Assembly (NCBI GenBank): GCA_019240405.1
Contig: JAFAYL010000019.1
Location: 1 to 53,681 of the forward strand
Source: Acidobacteriaceae bacterium
GTDB lineage: Bacteria > Acidobacteriota > Terriglobia > Bryobacterales > Bryobacteraceae
Length of the DNA: 53,681 nt
Direction: 5' to 3'
Made by a program: the position numbers and the translations under genes. The notes beneath the pieces were generated by a model. The model was not told where the DNA came from, made no database searches, and was given only the letters and a program-made list of their open reading frames with translations. This document shows, in pieces, positions 44,954 through 53,572 of this stretch (within the stretch, counting starts at the first letter, position 1; each line of letters begins with the position of its first letter).

Positions 44954-45334
44954 TCACACATATCTCGAGTCCGCTCCCAAGGCTTCGCACAAGCGAGACG
45001 CCGATAGCGGAGTTGTCAGAATGTCCTCCACATCGCAATCCAGCGCGTCCCACCACAATTCGGCCGTACTGGTCGGACTGACCAGTGCGATAGGAGTTGA
45101 GCTCGAGACGCTCCTCACCTGTTCGACTAAATCTCTCCAATTGCCGTCTGTCAAGGCGAGCTCCGTAACAATTCCGGTTGTCTCGGATTCCGAATCGAGC
45201 AAATCGGTTGCCGCCTTGATGCTGTTTGCCCACTTCACATCGAGACCGCGCCGTTGCAACTCGTTCTCGACGATCGATTCTGGTTTTCTGCCGCTCACAA
45301 ACATAATCGTGTTTACTCGCTTCTCACTCTGCAT
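44954..45334 (-). CDS. Degenerate receiver-domain protein
   Basis: 126 residues with the pattern of a CheY-like domain: RVNTIMFVSGRKPESIVENE, TGIVTELALTDGNWRDLVEQ, IALVSPTSTAELWWDALDCD and VEDILTTPLSASRLCEALGA. The phospho-acceptor Asp is replaced (VTE, where acidobacterial relatives have xxD before LPDGxW), and the usual acidic pair after strand 1 and the K of the KP motif are also missing. It may be a phosphorylation-independent protein-protein switch. No output domain. It is transcribed in the same direction as the SthA-like gene, 30 bases upstream of it. Confidence 0.6.
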   Translation of the reverse strand: MQSEKRVNTIMFVSGRKPESIVENELQRRGLDVKWANSIKAATDLLDSESETTGIVTELALTDGNWRDLVEQVRSVSSSTPIALVSPTSTAELWWDALDCDVEDILTTPLSASRLCEALGADSRYV

Positions 45335-45383
45335 TAATCTGCTGCACTCGAGTCCAAACTAGCCCACTACGCACGCGAATTGA

Positions 45384-45410
45384 CGTAAGCGGCCGTAAGG
45401 TCACGTTACG
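45384..45410. promoter_or_regulatory. CGTAAG box cluster upstream of the TolB-like/TPR regulator
   Basis: CGTAAG at 45384-45389 and 45394-45399 (10-base period, one helical turn), then GTTACG at 45405-45410, an inverted copy with one mismatch. It lies 55-80 bases upstream of the regulator's ATG. The same hexamer is clustered before the efflux operon at 47280-47302. Confidence 0.5.
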
Positions 45411-45464
45411 TGCCCACACGCCTGCGCGTTTAGAGCATATGATTGTAGGTACTTCTAAGACTCT

Positions 45465-47249
45465 ATGCCGGGTTCGTCATCACTGGAATCTCCGGCCGAC
45501 TCTGCACGCGAGCCCGTGCCGGCAACGATAGTCCGCGAGCAACTAGCGCGCATCGTGAACAGCCCTGGGTTCGTTTCCTCAGCCCGGCTCGTCCGCTTTT
45601 TGGCCCACATTGTGAATCGCACGATTGAAGGAGATCTCGACAGCCTGAAAGAGTTCTCGATCGCTCTGGAGGTCTTCGATCGCAACTCTGATTACGATCC
45701 GAACATCGATGCAATCGTGCGAGTCGAGGCTCGCCGCCTCAGATCGAAATTGAAGGCCTATTACGAGGATGGGCCGGGCACGAGCGATCCCGTCCTGATC
45801 GGACTGCGGCCAGGCAGCTATGTCCCGATCTTCCGCTGGCTGGAAAGAGGGCCACAGGAACACAAGCAAGAGGCAAGCACGAGTATCGAAACTCGCCGTG
45901 CGTCCATCGCAGTGTTGCCATTCGTGAACATGAGTCCGGAGCCGGAGCAGGACTACTTTTGCGATGGGATCACTGAAGAGATAATCAACACACTTACGCA
46001 CGTTTCGGGACTGAACGTGATTGCGCGGACGTCGGCTTTCCAGTTCAAAGGTGTGGCCGTGGATATCCGGGAAGTGGGCCAGCGCCTCGGTGCCGATCTC
46101 GTAATTGAAGGAAGCGTCAGGAAAGCGGGAATGCAACTGCGAATTACCGCGCAGGCGATCCACACTGAATCCGGGCATCACCTGTGGTCTGAGACGTTCC
46201 GCCGTGAATTAAAGGACATCTTTGCAATTCAAGAAGAGATGGCGGAATCAGTCGCTGGCTTGCTCCGGCTCCATAGGCCAGACGTACGAGTGCGTTCGCC
46301 GGCTCTTAATCTGGATGCTTATACGAGGTACTTAAGGGCCCGATTCCTGATTCATCAACAGTGTCCAGAAACACTACGAGCTGCGCTCGATCAATTACGC
46401 GAAGTGACTCAGCATTTTCCCGATTACGCTCCGGCCTATAGTGGCATCGCTGTCGCTAACGGCTTTTTGTGTCTGTTCGGCGTAGTCTCCGGGCGGGATG
46501 TGTATCCCGAGATAAAAGCGAACGCCGAGCGCGGATATGCGCTTGATCCCGACTTAGCAGAAACATGCACGGTGCTTGCGGGACTTCGTGCCTGGTTTGA
46601 ATATCGCTGGGGTGAAGCGGACACGCTGTATGAACGAGCGCTGAAACTACAACCCGGCTACGCGCCAGCTCACATGTTTCGTGCCATGGCTTTGCTGTGC
46701 CAAGGGAACATCCTGGCAGCGGAATCAGGGCTTCGCCGCTCTACCGAACTAGACCCAATTTCCGCCAGCGACTGCGCGCGGATGGCTTATCTTCACTATG
46801 TGAAGGGTGACTATCGATTCGCCGCAGAGCATCTCAAGAACTCTTTTGACTTGGATCGCGACTATCCGGAAGCGCGGCTCTACAAGGGACTCTTGCACTT
46901 CCAGCAGGGAGATTACGAGGGCGTCATACAGTGTCTCTCTGGGTCAACGGTTCCGCTGGAGATTGGCCTGCTGGCTGCCGCTTACGCCCGAAAAGGCAGC
47001 GAGGCGCGAGCTCGGAAGTGCCTCGACGAGCTTAGTCGGGTGGCAGAGAAGCAGTACGTTACCCCTCTGGCAGAAGCTTTCGCGGCGATCGGCATGGGAA
47101 AGGACGATCTCGCATTCGAGCGCCTGGAAGAGGCCATTGAGCACAAAACAAATTTCGTCGATATGCTGGCCGTCGAGCCGTTTTTTGAACCGCTCCGCAG
47201 CGATGGCCGATTCTCCAGATTGCTGAAAATACTGAATCTTCCACATTAA
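45465..47249 (+). CDS. Regulator with N-terminal DNA-binding-like domain, TolB/FlgO-like domain and TPR repeats
   Basis: 594 residues, no signal or membrane helix. About 24-123 is a compact domain (RLVRFLAHIVNRTIEGDLDS, EARRLRSKLKAYYEDG, LIGLRPGSYVPIF) whose VEARRLRSKL helix and beta-hairpin end recall the winged helix of OmpR-type regulators. About 146-265 is a TolB-N/FlgO-like domain (IAVLPFVNMSPEPEQDYFCD, GITEEIINTLTHVSGLNVIA), often seen in ToxR/CadC-type and adenylate-cyclase-like proteins. About 280-590 is TPR repeats. It is probably a transcription regulator; the adjacent tolC-MFP-RND operon is a likely target. DNA binding is inferred. Confidence 0.72.
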   Translation: MPGSSSLESPADSAREPVPATIVREQLARIVNSPGFVSSARLVRFLAHIVNRTIEGDLDSLKEFSIALEVFDRNSDYDPNIDAIVRVEARRLRSKLKAYYEDGPGTSDPVLIGLRPGSYVPIFRWLERGPQEHKQEASTSIETRRASIAVLPFVNMSPEPEQDYFCDGITEEIINTLTHVSGLNVIARTSAFQFKGVAVDIREVGQRLGADLVIEGSVRKAGMQLRITAQAIHTESGHHLWSETFRRELKDIFAIQEEMAESVAGLLRLHRPDVRVRSPALNLDAYTRYLRARFLIHQQCPETLRAALDQLREVTQHFPDYAPAYSGIAVANGFLCLFGVVSGRDVYPEIKANAERGYALDPDLAETCTVLAGLRAWFEYRWGEADTLYERALKLQPGYAPAHMFRAMALLCQGNILAAESGLRRSTELDPISASDCARMAYLHYVKGDYRFAAEHLKNSFDLDRDYPEARLYKGLLHFQQGDYEGVIQCLSGSTVPLEIGLLAAAYARKGSEARARKCLDELSRVAEKQYVTPLAEAFAAIGMGKDDLAFERLEEAIEHKTNFVDMLAVEPFFEPLRSDGRFSRLLKILNLPH

Positions 47250-47276
47250 AGCCGGCAAACGTCCCCGCGCTTCACC

Positions 47277-47305
47277 AGCCGTAAGCTTACGAAGCACTTA
47301 CGGCT
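47277..47305. promoter_or_regulatory. CGTAAG box cluster / hairpin between the regulator and the efflux operon
   Basis: CGTAAG (47280-47285) is directly followed by CTTACG (47286-47291), and CTTACG recurs at 47297-47302. AGCCGTAAG and CTTACGGCT also form a 9-base stem with an 11-base loop. There is no T-run, so operator rather than terminator is preferred. It lies about 50-70 bases upstream of tolC. Confidence 0.5.
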
Positions 47306-47350
47306 CATTACTGCCCTGAGGGGCTGCGTTCGAGGCACGATGGCCTCAGA

Positions 47351-48721
47351 ATGCAACGAGGAAATCAAGTTAGATCGACACAGCGCTTCATAGCACACGG
47401 GACCTTGCTGTTAAGTACATTCGTCATGCTGGCGCGAGCGCAGGACTCGAATGTCCCTGAACTGAGGCTCGATGAAGCGATTGCGCAAGCAGTCGCAAAT
47501 AACAGCAATCTCAAGACGGCTGACCTGGAAATACATCGTGCCGCTGATGACCTGGCGGCAAACAAAACCAGACGCTTTGCGAACACGCAGATCGTTGCGC
47601 TCGGCGGACAACTATTAACCAAGCCATCGGTTACGTTTCAGCAGGGCTCTTTCGGCGTTTACAACACCATTGGCCCGATCCCGGCGACCAACCAAACCAT
47701 CAACATCGCGCGGAAGCCTGCCGGAGTGGTGTTCGGCTCTGTTGCGCAACCGCTTTCAACTCAATACCGCTTGCATTTACAGTTGAAGGCTCTCTCGCTA
47801 GGCGTCGAGGGGACACGGGAGGATCGCGATAAAACGCGGTTAGAAGTTATCGATCAGGTTCGGCGCGCATATTACGAAGTTGCCGAGGCGCAGAGCGCGT
47901 TTGACAGTCTGCAGGCGTCGCTTCCTTACTACGAGGAATCGAAACGCCTCGCGACCGAGAACCTACGCCGCGAAACCATCCTCGAGTCGGATTTATTGGG
48001 CGCTGACACGCAGCTCTTAAAAACGCAGAATGCGATTCGCGATGCGAACGATAAGGTGGCCGCCGCTGCCGAGCGATTAAACGATCTTATGGGCCGCGAC
48101 ATACACGCGCAGGTCCGCGTTTCTGCCATTCACTACGCGAATACAGAACTCGAAGTCGCGCCTGCAATGTTGGAAGCGCGCGCACTCGCAAACCGGCCGG
48201 AGCTGAAGAAGGCCAAGTTACAAGTGCAGCAAGCCGATTACGATGCGCGAGCGAAGAAGGCCGAGTATATTCCCGACGTCAGCTTGGCGTTTAATTACTA
48301 CACGACAGCGAATTTAGAGAACGCTTTGCCAAGCAACATCGCCGTGGTCGGTTTCCAACTTACTTGGGAACCGTGGGACTGGGGCCGCAAGAAGCAGGAG
48401 TATGCCGCCAAGCGAGTGAAAGAAGAGCAAGCAAAAGTCGCGGTGACTGCGACTGAGCGCTCGATACTCCTCGACGTAAGAAATGCCTGGCGGCAGTTGG
48501 AAACCGCCCAGCGGCAACTGGCGTTGAGCGATGCAGTCGAACGGGCCGACCGGCAGAAGCTCAAAGAAGTTCAGAAGCAAGTCAAACGGGAAGCAGTACT
48601 AAGCAAAGTTTTGTTTCAAACACAGTCGGAGCTGGCTTCTGCCGATAGCGGGCAGTTACAAGCCCTCACGGCGTATTCGAAAGCGAGTGCGGATTTAAAG
48701 AAAGCGATTGGAGAACAGTAA
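47351..48721 (+). CDS. TolC-family outer-membrane efflux channel
   Basis: 456 residues with a signal peptide (IAHGTLLLSTFVMLARAQ). Two TolC-like halves, each with a long helical hairpin: LDEAIAQAVANNSNLKTADL, VIDQVRRAYYEVAEAQSAFD, AKLQVQQADYDARAKKAEYI and LLDVRNAWRQLETAQRQLAL, with a strand pair containing NYYTTANLENALPSNIAVVG. It is the outer-membrane exit duct of the adjoining RND pump. The stop overlaps the next gene (TAATG). Confidence 0.9.
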   Translation: MQRGNQVRSTQRFIAHGTLLLSTFVMLARAQDSNVPELRLDEAIAQAVANNSNLKTADLEIHRAADDLAANKTRRFANTQIVALGGQLLTKPSVTFQQGSFGVYNTIGPIPATNQTINIARKPAGVVFGSVAQPLSTQYRLHLQLKALSLGVEGTREDRDKTRLEVIDQVRRAYYEVAEAQSAFDSLQASLPYYEESKRLATENLRRETILESDLLGADTQLLKTQNAIRDANDKVAAAAERLNDLMGRDIHAQVRVSAIHYANTELEVAPAMLEARALANRPELKKAKLQVQQADYDARAKKAEYIPDVSLAFNYYTTANLENALPSNIAVVGFQLTWEPWDWGRKKQEYAAKRVKEEQAKVAVTATERSILLDVRNAWRQLETAQRQLALSDAVERADRQKLKEVQKQVKREAVLSKVLFQTQSELASADSGQLQALTAYSKASADLKKAIGEQ

Positions 48722-49917
48722 TGCGTAACTTAGCAGTAGTTTTCAGCAGTATTGCAGTGTTGATTTCGGCGGGGTGCAGAAAGGAAAGCACTCCAATCCC
48801 AGACGCCGTCCCCGTCAAAACAGAGACGGTGGCCACTCAAGAGGTTCGGCCAACGTGGCGGTACTCGGGCGAGATTCGGCCAGATAAACAGGTTCAACTC
48901 GCATTTAAGGAACCGGGCTATGTGGACTCTCTTCATCAAACGAAGGGCGCCGATGGAAGGTGGCGTGATCTACAGGTGGGCGACGAAATCCAAGCGGGAG
49001 TTGTCTTAGCGCACCTGCGCCGCTCGGATTACGCAGCGTCCGTAGACACGGCCGTCGGTCAGCAGGCGGCAGCTCAAGGTGCGTTAGATGCAGCCAAGGC
49101 GGATCTCGGGCAGGCAAGAGCCGATCAAACCAAAGCCGATCTGGATTTCGAGCGTGCCCAAGCCCTGTATGCGGCGAAGGCGATGACTCGCCCTGATTAC
49201 GACGCGGCGGTGGCGCGTCATGCCGCCACAACTGCTGGCGTCCAATCTGCTCTTCAGCAAATCGAGGCGCGCCAAGGCCAGTTAAACGCGGCGCGGGGGC
49301 AGATTGTCTCGGCTCGCATCAACCTTGGCGACACAAACCTGGTCGCGCCAATGCCGGGAGTCATCGTTGCAAAGAACATCGAGCGGGGCACGCTCGTCGC
49401 AGCCGGCACACCTGCTTTTACGCTCGACGATACCCGTTTCGTGAAGGTCGCGTTCGGTGTCCCGGATAGCATGCTCTCGCATTTTGCAATGGGATCGCCG
49501 CTGCCCGTGCAAATCGAGGCGATCGGCAAGACGTTGACCGGCCTCATCACGCAGATTGCTGCTTCGGCCAATCGAGAGTCGCGGGTCTTCAACATCGAAG
49601 TCACTGTACACAATGGCGATGGCTCTCTAAAGGAGGGAATGATCGGCAGCGTTTATGTCCAACAAGCGAATCCGCAGACCGTTCCTGTGGTGCCCATGAC
49701 GGCGTTGATGACGGCGGAATCGGGATCAAATAATTACTCGGTGTTCGCGATAGGCCAACGCGAAGGCAAGCAATTTGCGGAGCTGAAAAGTGTCAGGGTC
49801 GGGGAAACGGTGGGCAACTCGGTTGTGATCGATCAGGGCCTCATACCCGGTGAGCGAATCATCGTGAATCGGACCAATCAACTGAACGACGGCGCTGCCG
49901 TTCGAGTAATCGAGTAG
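48721..49917 (+). CDS. RND efflux membrane-fusion (adaptor) lipoprotein
   Basis: 398 residues. A lipoprotein signal with lipobox at Cys19 (VLISAGC) anchors it in the membrane. The order is that of HlyD/AcrA adaptors: barrel-sandwich half (YSGEIRPDKQVQLAFKEPGY), coiled-coil hairpin (about 100-200, DLGQARADQTKADLDFERAQ), closing half (NLVAPMPGVIVAKNIERGTL), beta barrel and membrane-proximal domain (VPVVPMTALMTAE). It links the RND pump to TolC. Overlaps tolC by one base. Confidence 0.93.
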   Translation: MRNLAVVFSSIAVLISAGCRKESTPIPDAVPVKTETVATQEVRPTWRYSGEIRPDKQVQLAFKEPGYVDSLHQTKGADGRWRDLQVGDEIQAGVVLAHLRRSDYAASVDTAVGQQAAAQGALDAAKADLGQARADQTKADLDFERAQALYAAKAMTRPDYDAAVARHAATTAGVQSALQQIEARQGQLNAARGQIVSARINLGDTNLVAPMPGVIVAKNIERGTLVAAGTPAFTLDDTRFVKVAFGVPDSMLSHFAMGSPLPVQIEAIGKTLTGLITQIAASANRESRVFNIEVTVHNGDGSLKEGMIGSVYVQQANPQTVPVVPMTALMTAESGSNNYSVFAIGQREGKQFAELKSVRVGETVGNSVVIDQGLIPGERIIVNRTNQLNDGAAVRVIE

Positions 49918-49927
49918 GAGCACAGAC

Positions 49928-52900
49928 ATGGGACACCAAGCTGAAGAAAAATCTTTGCAGAGCAAAACAAATCTGGCGCGCTTCTTTATAGAGCAACAGC
50001 ACATCGCGTGGGTATCGCTTGCGCTCGCACTCGTGTGGGGCATCTATGGGCTGCAGAAAATGCCGCAGCGCAAAGATCCCGACATTCCCGTCCGCCAGGC
50101 GATGATCATTGTGCCGTGGCAAGGAACATCAGGCGAACAAGTTGAGCAGTTAGTAACAAGAAAAGTCGAGCAGGCGATTGCACAGAATCAGTGGGTAACG
50201 GAAATCAAGAGCACTTCCCGAACGGGATCCGCAATGGTTCAGTTCGAGCTCGCGGAAAGAGGAAGATACGACCGCGACAAGGAACTGGACGATGTCAAAG
50301 TCAGGCTGGACGCGATCCATGACTTACCGCAGGGCGCCGGTCCGATTCTCTATATCAAAGATTTTGGCGACACCGCTGCACTGATGCTTACTGTCGCGAG
50401 TCCGCCCGGCGACCCGGCTCAGGTCGCCTGGGTCAGTAAGTTAGTCCAGTCAGGTATCCGCCACGTCCGGGGTGACGTTGTGCGCGCTTCAGACACGTCA
50501 CGTAAGTCTATCGTTGTGGTTTATCCGAAGTCGATTGACTCTGCTCAAGTGGAACGCACCCTGTCATGGGCGGCGCAGGAGTTTGTAGCAGAGCAAAAAG
50601 GTTCCGATACGCGGCTGTTCTCGGGCGATGGCTTCGCAGGACTGGATGTAAACACGAATTTGAGCCCTTCTGATGTTGCAGCGCTTTTGAAGAAGTGGGC
50701 CCAGGAGAAATTGCAAACCGACGAGTTCCATCCCGATGCATGGAAACCTGCCGTGATCGCCGACCCCGCAACCACGGCTTCCGTGCTTCAGACTGCTGCC
50801 GGCGACAAGTACACTTATCGCGATCTGGATGACTTTACCGATACCATCCAGCGAAGTCTCAAAACTTTGCCAATCGTGTCGAAGGTGGAGCGGTCCGGTG
50901 TACTGAATGAAAACGTTTTTCTGAACTTCTCGCAGGAGCGCCTTGCACAGTACAAGCTCAAGCCGGCAAATCTCTCCAACCTGCTCGTCGCGCGAAATCT
51001 GCCGGATAGCGGTCAAACGGTAAATGCACAAGGACGAAGCATCAGTATCAACACGACTGGCGAGTTCAAAACGCCCGACGACTTGCGTAATGTGATCATC
51101 TGGGCATCACCGGAGGGCACACCCCTGTATCTACGCGATCTCGTCGAAATCGACAGAGGCTATGACAGTCCGCCCTCGTTCCTCAACACTTACACGCGGC
51201 GTGATGAGAACGGCAGATGGATTACAACACGCGCAATCACGCTGGCGGTTCAAATGCGCAAGGGAGAACAGATCAATGTCTTCGGAAAGGTCGTAGACCA
51301 GACCCTGAACGAGGTGCGAAAGTCCTTGCCCGCCGATGTGGTTCTGGCAAGAACGTCAGACCAGCCTCTGCAGGTGCATGACAGTATCGAGCTCTTCAGC
51401 CACAGCTTACTCGAGGCACTGATATTGGTCGTTGTCGTCGCGCTGATCGGTTTTTGGAGCTGGCGAACATCGCTGCTCATCGCGCTTTCCATGCCCATCA
51501 CTCTCGCCATCACGTTCGGTGTGATCCACACCCTCGGAATCGACCTGCAACAGGTCTCGATTGCTTCGCTGATCATTGCGCTCGGTTTGCTGGTGGACGT
51601 GCCGGTGGTATCCGGCGATGCGATTGTCCGCGAGCTGGGAGCTGGCCAGCCGAGATCGGTCGCGGCATGGCTGGGGCCAACCAAGCTTTTCAGGACGATG
51701 GCTTATGCGACGGTGACCAACATCGTCTCGTACCTGCCATTTCTTTTGTTGCCCGGAGACACAGGCAAGTTTCTGTATAGCCTGCCCGTGGTCATAAGTG
51801 TTTCGCTGCTAGCGGCTCTCCTGGTTTCCATGACGTTCGTGCCGCTCATAAGTTCATTTCTGCTGCAAAGCAAAGTAGAGACTTCCATAGAGGAACGTCG
51901 AGCCCGTGGCTTCACAGGCTGGTACTTCCGTATGGCGCAAAAGGCCATTCAGCACCGAAAAGTCTGCTTGGCAGCATCGCTCCTGGTGCTCGTTATCGGT
52001 GGCGTCGTATTTTCCACCCTCAAGCCCCAGTTCTTTCCAAAAGATCTCCAATACTTCTCCTACATCGATGTGTGGCTACCAGAAGACGCTCCCGTGAGCG
52101 CCACACGCGCGGTTACGGGAGAGGCGGAATCAATTGTACGGCGCATCGCGGAGGATTATGGCAAGGCTCATCCGGAGCACGGCCATCCGAAGGACGTACT
52201 CGTTTCTATGACGGCCTTTGTGGGCGGCGGCGGTCCGCGCTTTTGGAGCAGCGCTACACCGGAGGACAGGCAGACAAACTATGCGCAGATCATCCTCCGA
52301 ACGAAAGACGACCACGATACCACTCCGCTGCTGGCACTCTTGCAGCCGGAGTTTGACGAACAGATACCCGGCGCAATCATTGATACGCGAACGCTCGAGA
52401 CAGGCAAGCCAGTTGGAATACCTGTTCAGGTGAGAATTTCGGGTGAGGACCTGCCGCGCCTCCGCGCGGAAGCCGACAAGCTGAAACAGATTTTTCGCGG
52501 CATCCCGATTGCGGCCAGAGTTCGCGACGATTGGGGAGAACCAACTGTGAAGCAAGTCATGCGCGTGGACGTGGATCGTGCAAATCTGGCGCATGTCAGC
52601 AACGCAGACGTTTCCAATTCGATCGATGCCGCCCTTCACGGGATTACTGCTGGCGTATTGAGAGACGGCTACAAGCAGGTTCCCATCATTGGACGCCTGC
52701 GGATGGAGGAGCGCGCCCAGCTCTCCGATCTACGGAGCTTGTACGTTTTCTCTGCGCAAGATACGCCTCCGGTGCCCCTGGGTCAGGTGGCGACCAGTTC
52801 GCTTGAACCGGTAACCCCGAAAATCCGCCGCTTCGATCAGTACCGGACCATTACCGTCCAATGCTGGCCAGCGCAAGGTCACTTACCTTCAGAAGTGCTC

Positions 52901-53569
52901 GATGCGGCCATGCCGCGATTGAAAGCATTCCAAACTCAGCTTCCGGCCGGATTTATCTTCCGGTTTGCTGGCGAGTACAAAGAGCAGGTAAGCGGCTTCG
53001 GAGATCTGGTAACAGTGCTCATCATTTGTGTTTGCGCCATCTATCTTGCGCTGCTCGCGCAGTTCAAACATGCAGTGAAGCCGTTGATCGTCTTCGCGGC
53101 GATTCCTTATGGAGTGGTAGGCGCGGTCATTTCGCTAGCCATCATGGGGCAGCCGTTCGGCTTCATGGCCTTTCTCGGAATCATCAGCCTCATCGGTGTG
53201 ATCGTCAGCCATATCATCGTGCTGTTTGAATTCATCGAAGAGCGAAGAGAAGAGGGTGAAGACCTGGGAACGGCGCTCGCAGATGCGGGTATTCTGCGGT
53301 TGCGGCCGGTCATGATCACGGTTTCTGCTACCGTCATAGCGCTCTTTCCATTGGCTGCGCATGGCGGTCCGCTTTGGGAGCCGCTTTGTTACGCCCAGAT
53401 CGGTGGTCTCACGATAGCCACTTTCATCACGCTTGGCCTCGTTCCCGTCCTCTACTCCTTTGTCGTCCTTGATCTGAAACTGATCCGGTGGAAGCACGAA
53501 GACAAGCCGGTTCGGACGGCATTGGACGTGCAGCCAGCAATCCAGGAAAGCTATACCGGAGTTGCGTGA
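49928..53569 (+). CDS. RND efflux permease (AcrB/HAE1-like) with enlarged porter domain
   Basis: 1213 residues, some 150 more than AcrB-type pumps. The usual order is seen: TM1 (about 26-44), porter domains, TM2-6 block (e.g. EALILVVVVALIGFWSWRTS), second porter, TM8-12 (GFMAFLGIISLIGVIVSHII, ALFPLAAHGGPLWEPLCYAQ). A segment of about 100 residues (about 163-266, including VYPKSIDSAQVERTLSWAAQ and FHPDAWKPAVIADP) lies inside the first porter domain. In TM4 the usual Asp-Asp pair of proton relay is VDVPVV: Asp557 kept, Val558 in place of the second Asp. Start at ATG 49928. Third gene of the operon; substrate unknown. Confidence 0.92.
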   Translation: MGHQAEEKSLQSKTNLARFFIEQQHIAWVSLALALVWGIYGLQKMPQRKDPDIPVRQAMIIVPWQGTSGEQVEQLVTRKVEQAIAQNQWVTEIKSTSRTGSAMVQFELAERGRYDRDKELDDVKVRLDAIHDLPQGAGPILYIKDFGDTAALMLTVASPPGDPAQVAWVSKLVQSGIRHVRGDVVRASDTSRKSIVVVYPKSIDSAQVERTLSWAAQEFVAEQKGSDTRLFSGDGFAGLDVNTNLSPSDVAALLKKWAQEKLQTDEFHPDAWKPAVIADPATTASVLQTAAGDKYTYRDLDDFTDTIQRSLKTLPIVSKVERSGVLNENVFLNFSQERLAQYKLKPANLSNLLVARNLPDSGQTVNAQGRSISINTTGEFKTPDDLRNVIIWASPEGTPLYLRDLVEIDRGYDSPPSFLNTYTRRDENGRWITTRAITLAVQMRKGEQINVFGKVVDQTLNEVRKSLPADVVLARTSDQPLQVHDSIELFSHSLLEALILVVVVALIGFWSWRTSLLIALSMPITLAITFGVIHTLGIDLQQVSIASLIIALGLLVDVPVVSGDAIVRELGAGQPRSVAAWLGPTKLFRTMAYATVTNIVSYLPFLLLPGDTGKFLYSLPVVISVSLLAALLVSMTFVPLISSFLLQSKVETSIEERRARGFTGWYFRMAQKAIQHRKVCLAASLLVLVIGGVVFSTLKPQFFPKDLQYFSYIDVWLPEDAPVSATRAVTGEAESIVRRIAEDYGKAHPEHGHPKDVLVSMTAFVGGGGPRFWSSATPEDRQTNYAQIILRTKDDHDTTPLLALLQPEFDEQIPGAIIDTRTLETGKPVGIPVQVRISGEDLPRLRAEADKLKQIFRGIPIAARVRDDWGEPTVKQVMRVDVDRANLAHVSNADVSNSIDAALHGITAGVLRDGYKQVPIIGRLRMEERAQLSDLRSLYVFSAQDTPPVPLGQVATSSLEPVTPKIRRFDQYRTITVQCWPAQGHLPSEVLDAAMPRLKAFQTQLPAGFIFRFAGEYKEQVSGFGDLVTVLIICVCAIYLALLAQFKHAVKPLIVFAAIPYGVVGAVISLAIMGQPFGFMAFLGIISLIGVIVSHIIVLFEFIEERREEGEDLGTALADAGILRLRPVMITVSATVIALFPLAAHGGPLWEPLCYAQIGGLTIATFITLGLVPVLYSFVVLDLKLIRWKHEDKPVRTALDVQPAIQESYTGVA

Positions 53570-53572
53570 CCT

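Noticed and set aside
47277-47305. Hairpin as terminator of the regulator gene
   Set aside because: No T-run, and the arms consist of the CGTAAG boxes also found upstream of the regulator; operator reading preferred, though both are possible.
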